Source of the DNA: Methanobacteriota archaeon | GTDB lineage: Archaea; Thermoplasmatota; DTKX01; GCA-020343715 | Length of the DNA: 6,358 bases | Reading direction: 5' to 3' | Assembly (NCBI GenBank): GCA_030597775.1 | Contig: JAUVRF010000110.1 | Location: 1-6,358 of the forward strand | Shown here: piece by piece, positions 6,207-6,358 of the stretch | Layout of the letters: the number at the start of each line of letters is the position of its first letter | Numbering within the stretch: the stretch's first letter is position 1 | Notes under the pieces: model-generated | The model's input: the letters and a program-made list of their open reading frames with translations, nothing else | Database searches by the model: none | What the model was told of the DNA's origin: nothing | Position numbers and translations under genes: made by a program

Positions 6207-6358
6207 CTATTGACCGGCCTCACGTTCGGTGCGCGCTCCCTTCACGACTATGCGCAGCGCGCAGGCCTTGCACACGCCCTCCCTCAGGACGGGTTCTCCG
6301 CATTCGAGGCATGGGGAGAGGTCCGCGGCGGGGAAGGTCGTCTCGAGGGCGGGCCTGA
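6207..6358 (-). CDS. C-terminal end of a probable TtuA/NcsA-type tRNA 2-thiolation protein (5' part outside window)
   Basis: Only the last 49 codons and the TAG stop at 6207-6209 are inside the window. The frame reads RPALETTF, then a zinc finger CLECGEPVLREGVCKAC, then a short basic tail ending in EREAGQ. The CxxCGEP...CxxC finger close to the C-terminus is typical of the TtuA/NcsA (Ncs6/CTU1-like) ATP-dependent tRNA thiolases. These adenylate a tRNA uridine and insert sulfur: U34 for NcsA, U54 for TtuA. The catalytic PP-loop and central cysteines would lie in the missing part, so the assignment depends on this finger alone. Another archaeal zinc-ribbon protein is possible. The short spacing to an oligo-T suggests it ends its own transcript. 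Confidence 0.5.
   Translation of the reverse strand, partial: RPALETTFPAADLSPCLECGEPVLREGVCKACALRIVVKGARTEREAGQ

Overview
The window reads as archaeal chromosome, most likely a GC-rich euryarchaeal lineage in or near Thermoplasmatota; the phylum is my inference from overall gene content and was not tested. Evidence for an archaeon is a Pus10-type tRNA pseudouridine synthase, a family-B DNA polymerase of the archaeal 'inactivated' PolB2 type, TATA-box promoters placed about 25 bases before start codons, and a C-terminal zinc finger of the TtuA/NcsA kind. Coding DNA is compact and strongly G/C at third codon positions, which creates many long false open frames on the opposite strand. I see no rRNA, tRNA, CRISPR array, insertion sequence or phage gene.

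Layout from left to right. Positions 1-1141 (minus) hold pus10, cut at its 3' end by the window edge. A short gap (1142-1208) carries a hairpin, a T-run and a TATA box. Positions 1209-2840 (minus) encode a seven-helix M48 (HtpX/Ste24-like) zinc metalloprotease with an unusual C-terminal soluble domain and a final membrane anchor. A divergent gap (2841-2991) has a clear TATA box for the plus-strand gene at 2992-5328, the PolB2-like polymerase. This gene converges on a minus-strand gene at 5391-6080 for a small membrane protein with an N-terminal zinc ribbon, a very acidic linker and two membrane helices. The gap 6081-6206 contains a perfect 8-bp inverted repeat. Positions 6207-6358 (minus) are the last 49 codons of a gene ending in a CxxC/CxxC zinc finger, best matched to the TtuA/NcsA tRNA thiolase family.

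The genes do not form one operon. Both orientation switches and a private promoter for pus10 argue for separate transcription units. Themes are tRNA modification (pus10 and the probable thiolase), membrane protein quality control (M48 protease), and DNA replication or repair (PolB2). The most notable item is the polymerase: motif A and one motif C aspartate survive, but the other motif C aspartate, the motif B Asn-Ser pair and recognisable exonuclease residues are gone, and a Gly/Glu/Gln tandem repeat sits where the exonuclease domain should begin. This matches a known archaeal family, so the family itself is not new; the repeat and the cysteine cluster are the less familiar parts. I did not find a convincing entirely new system.
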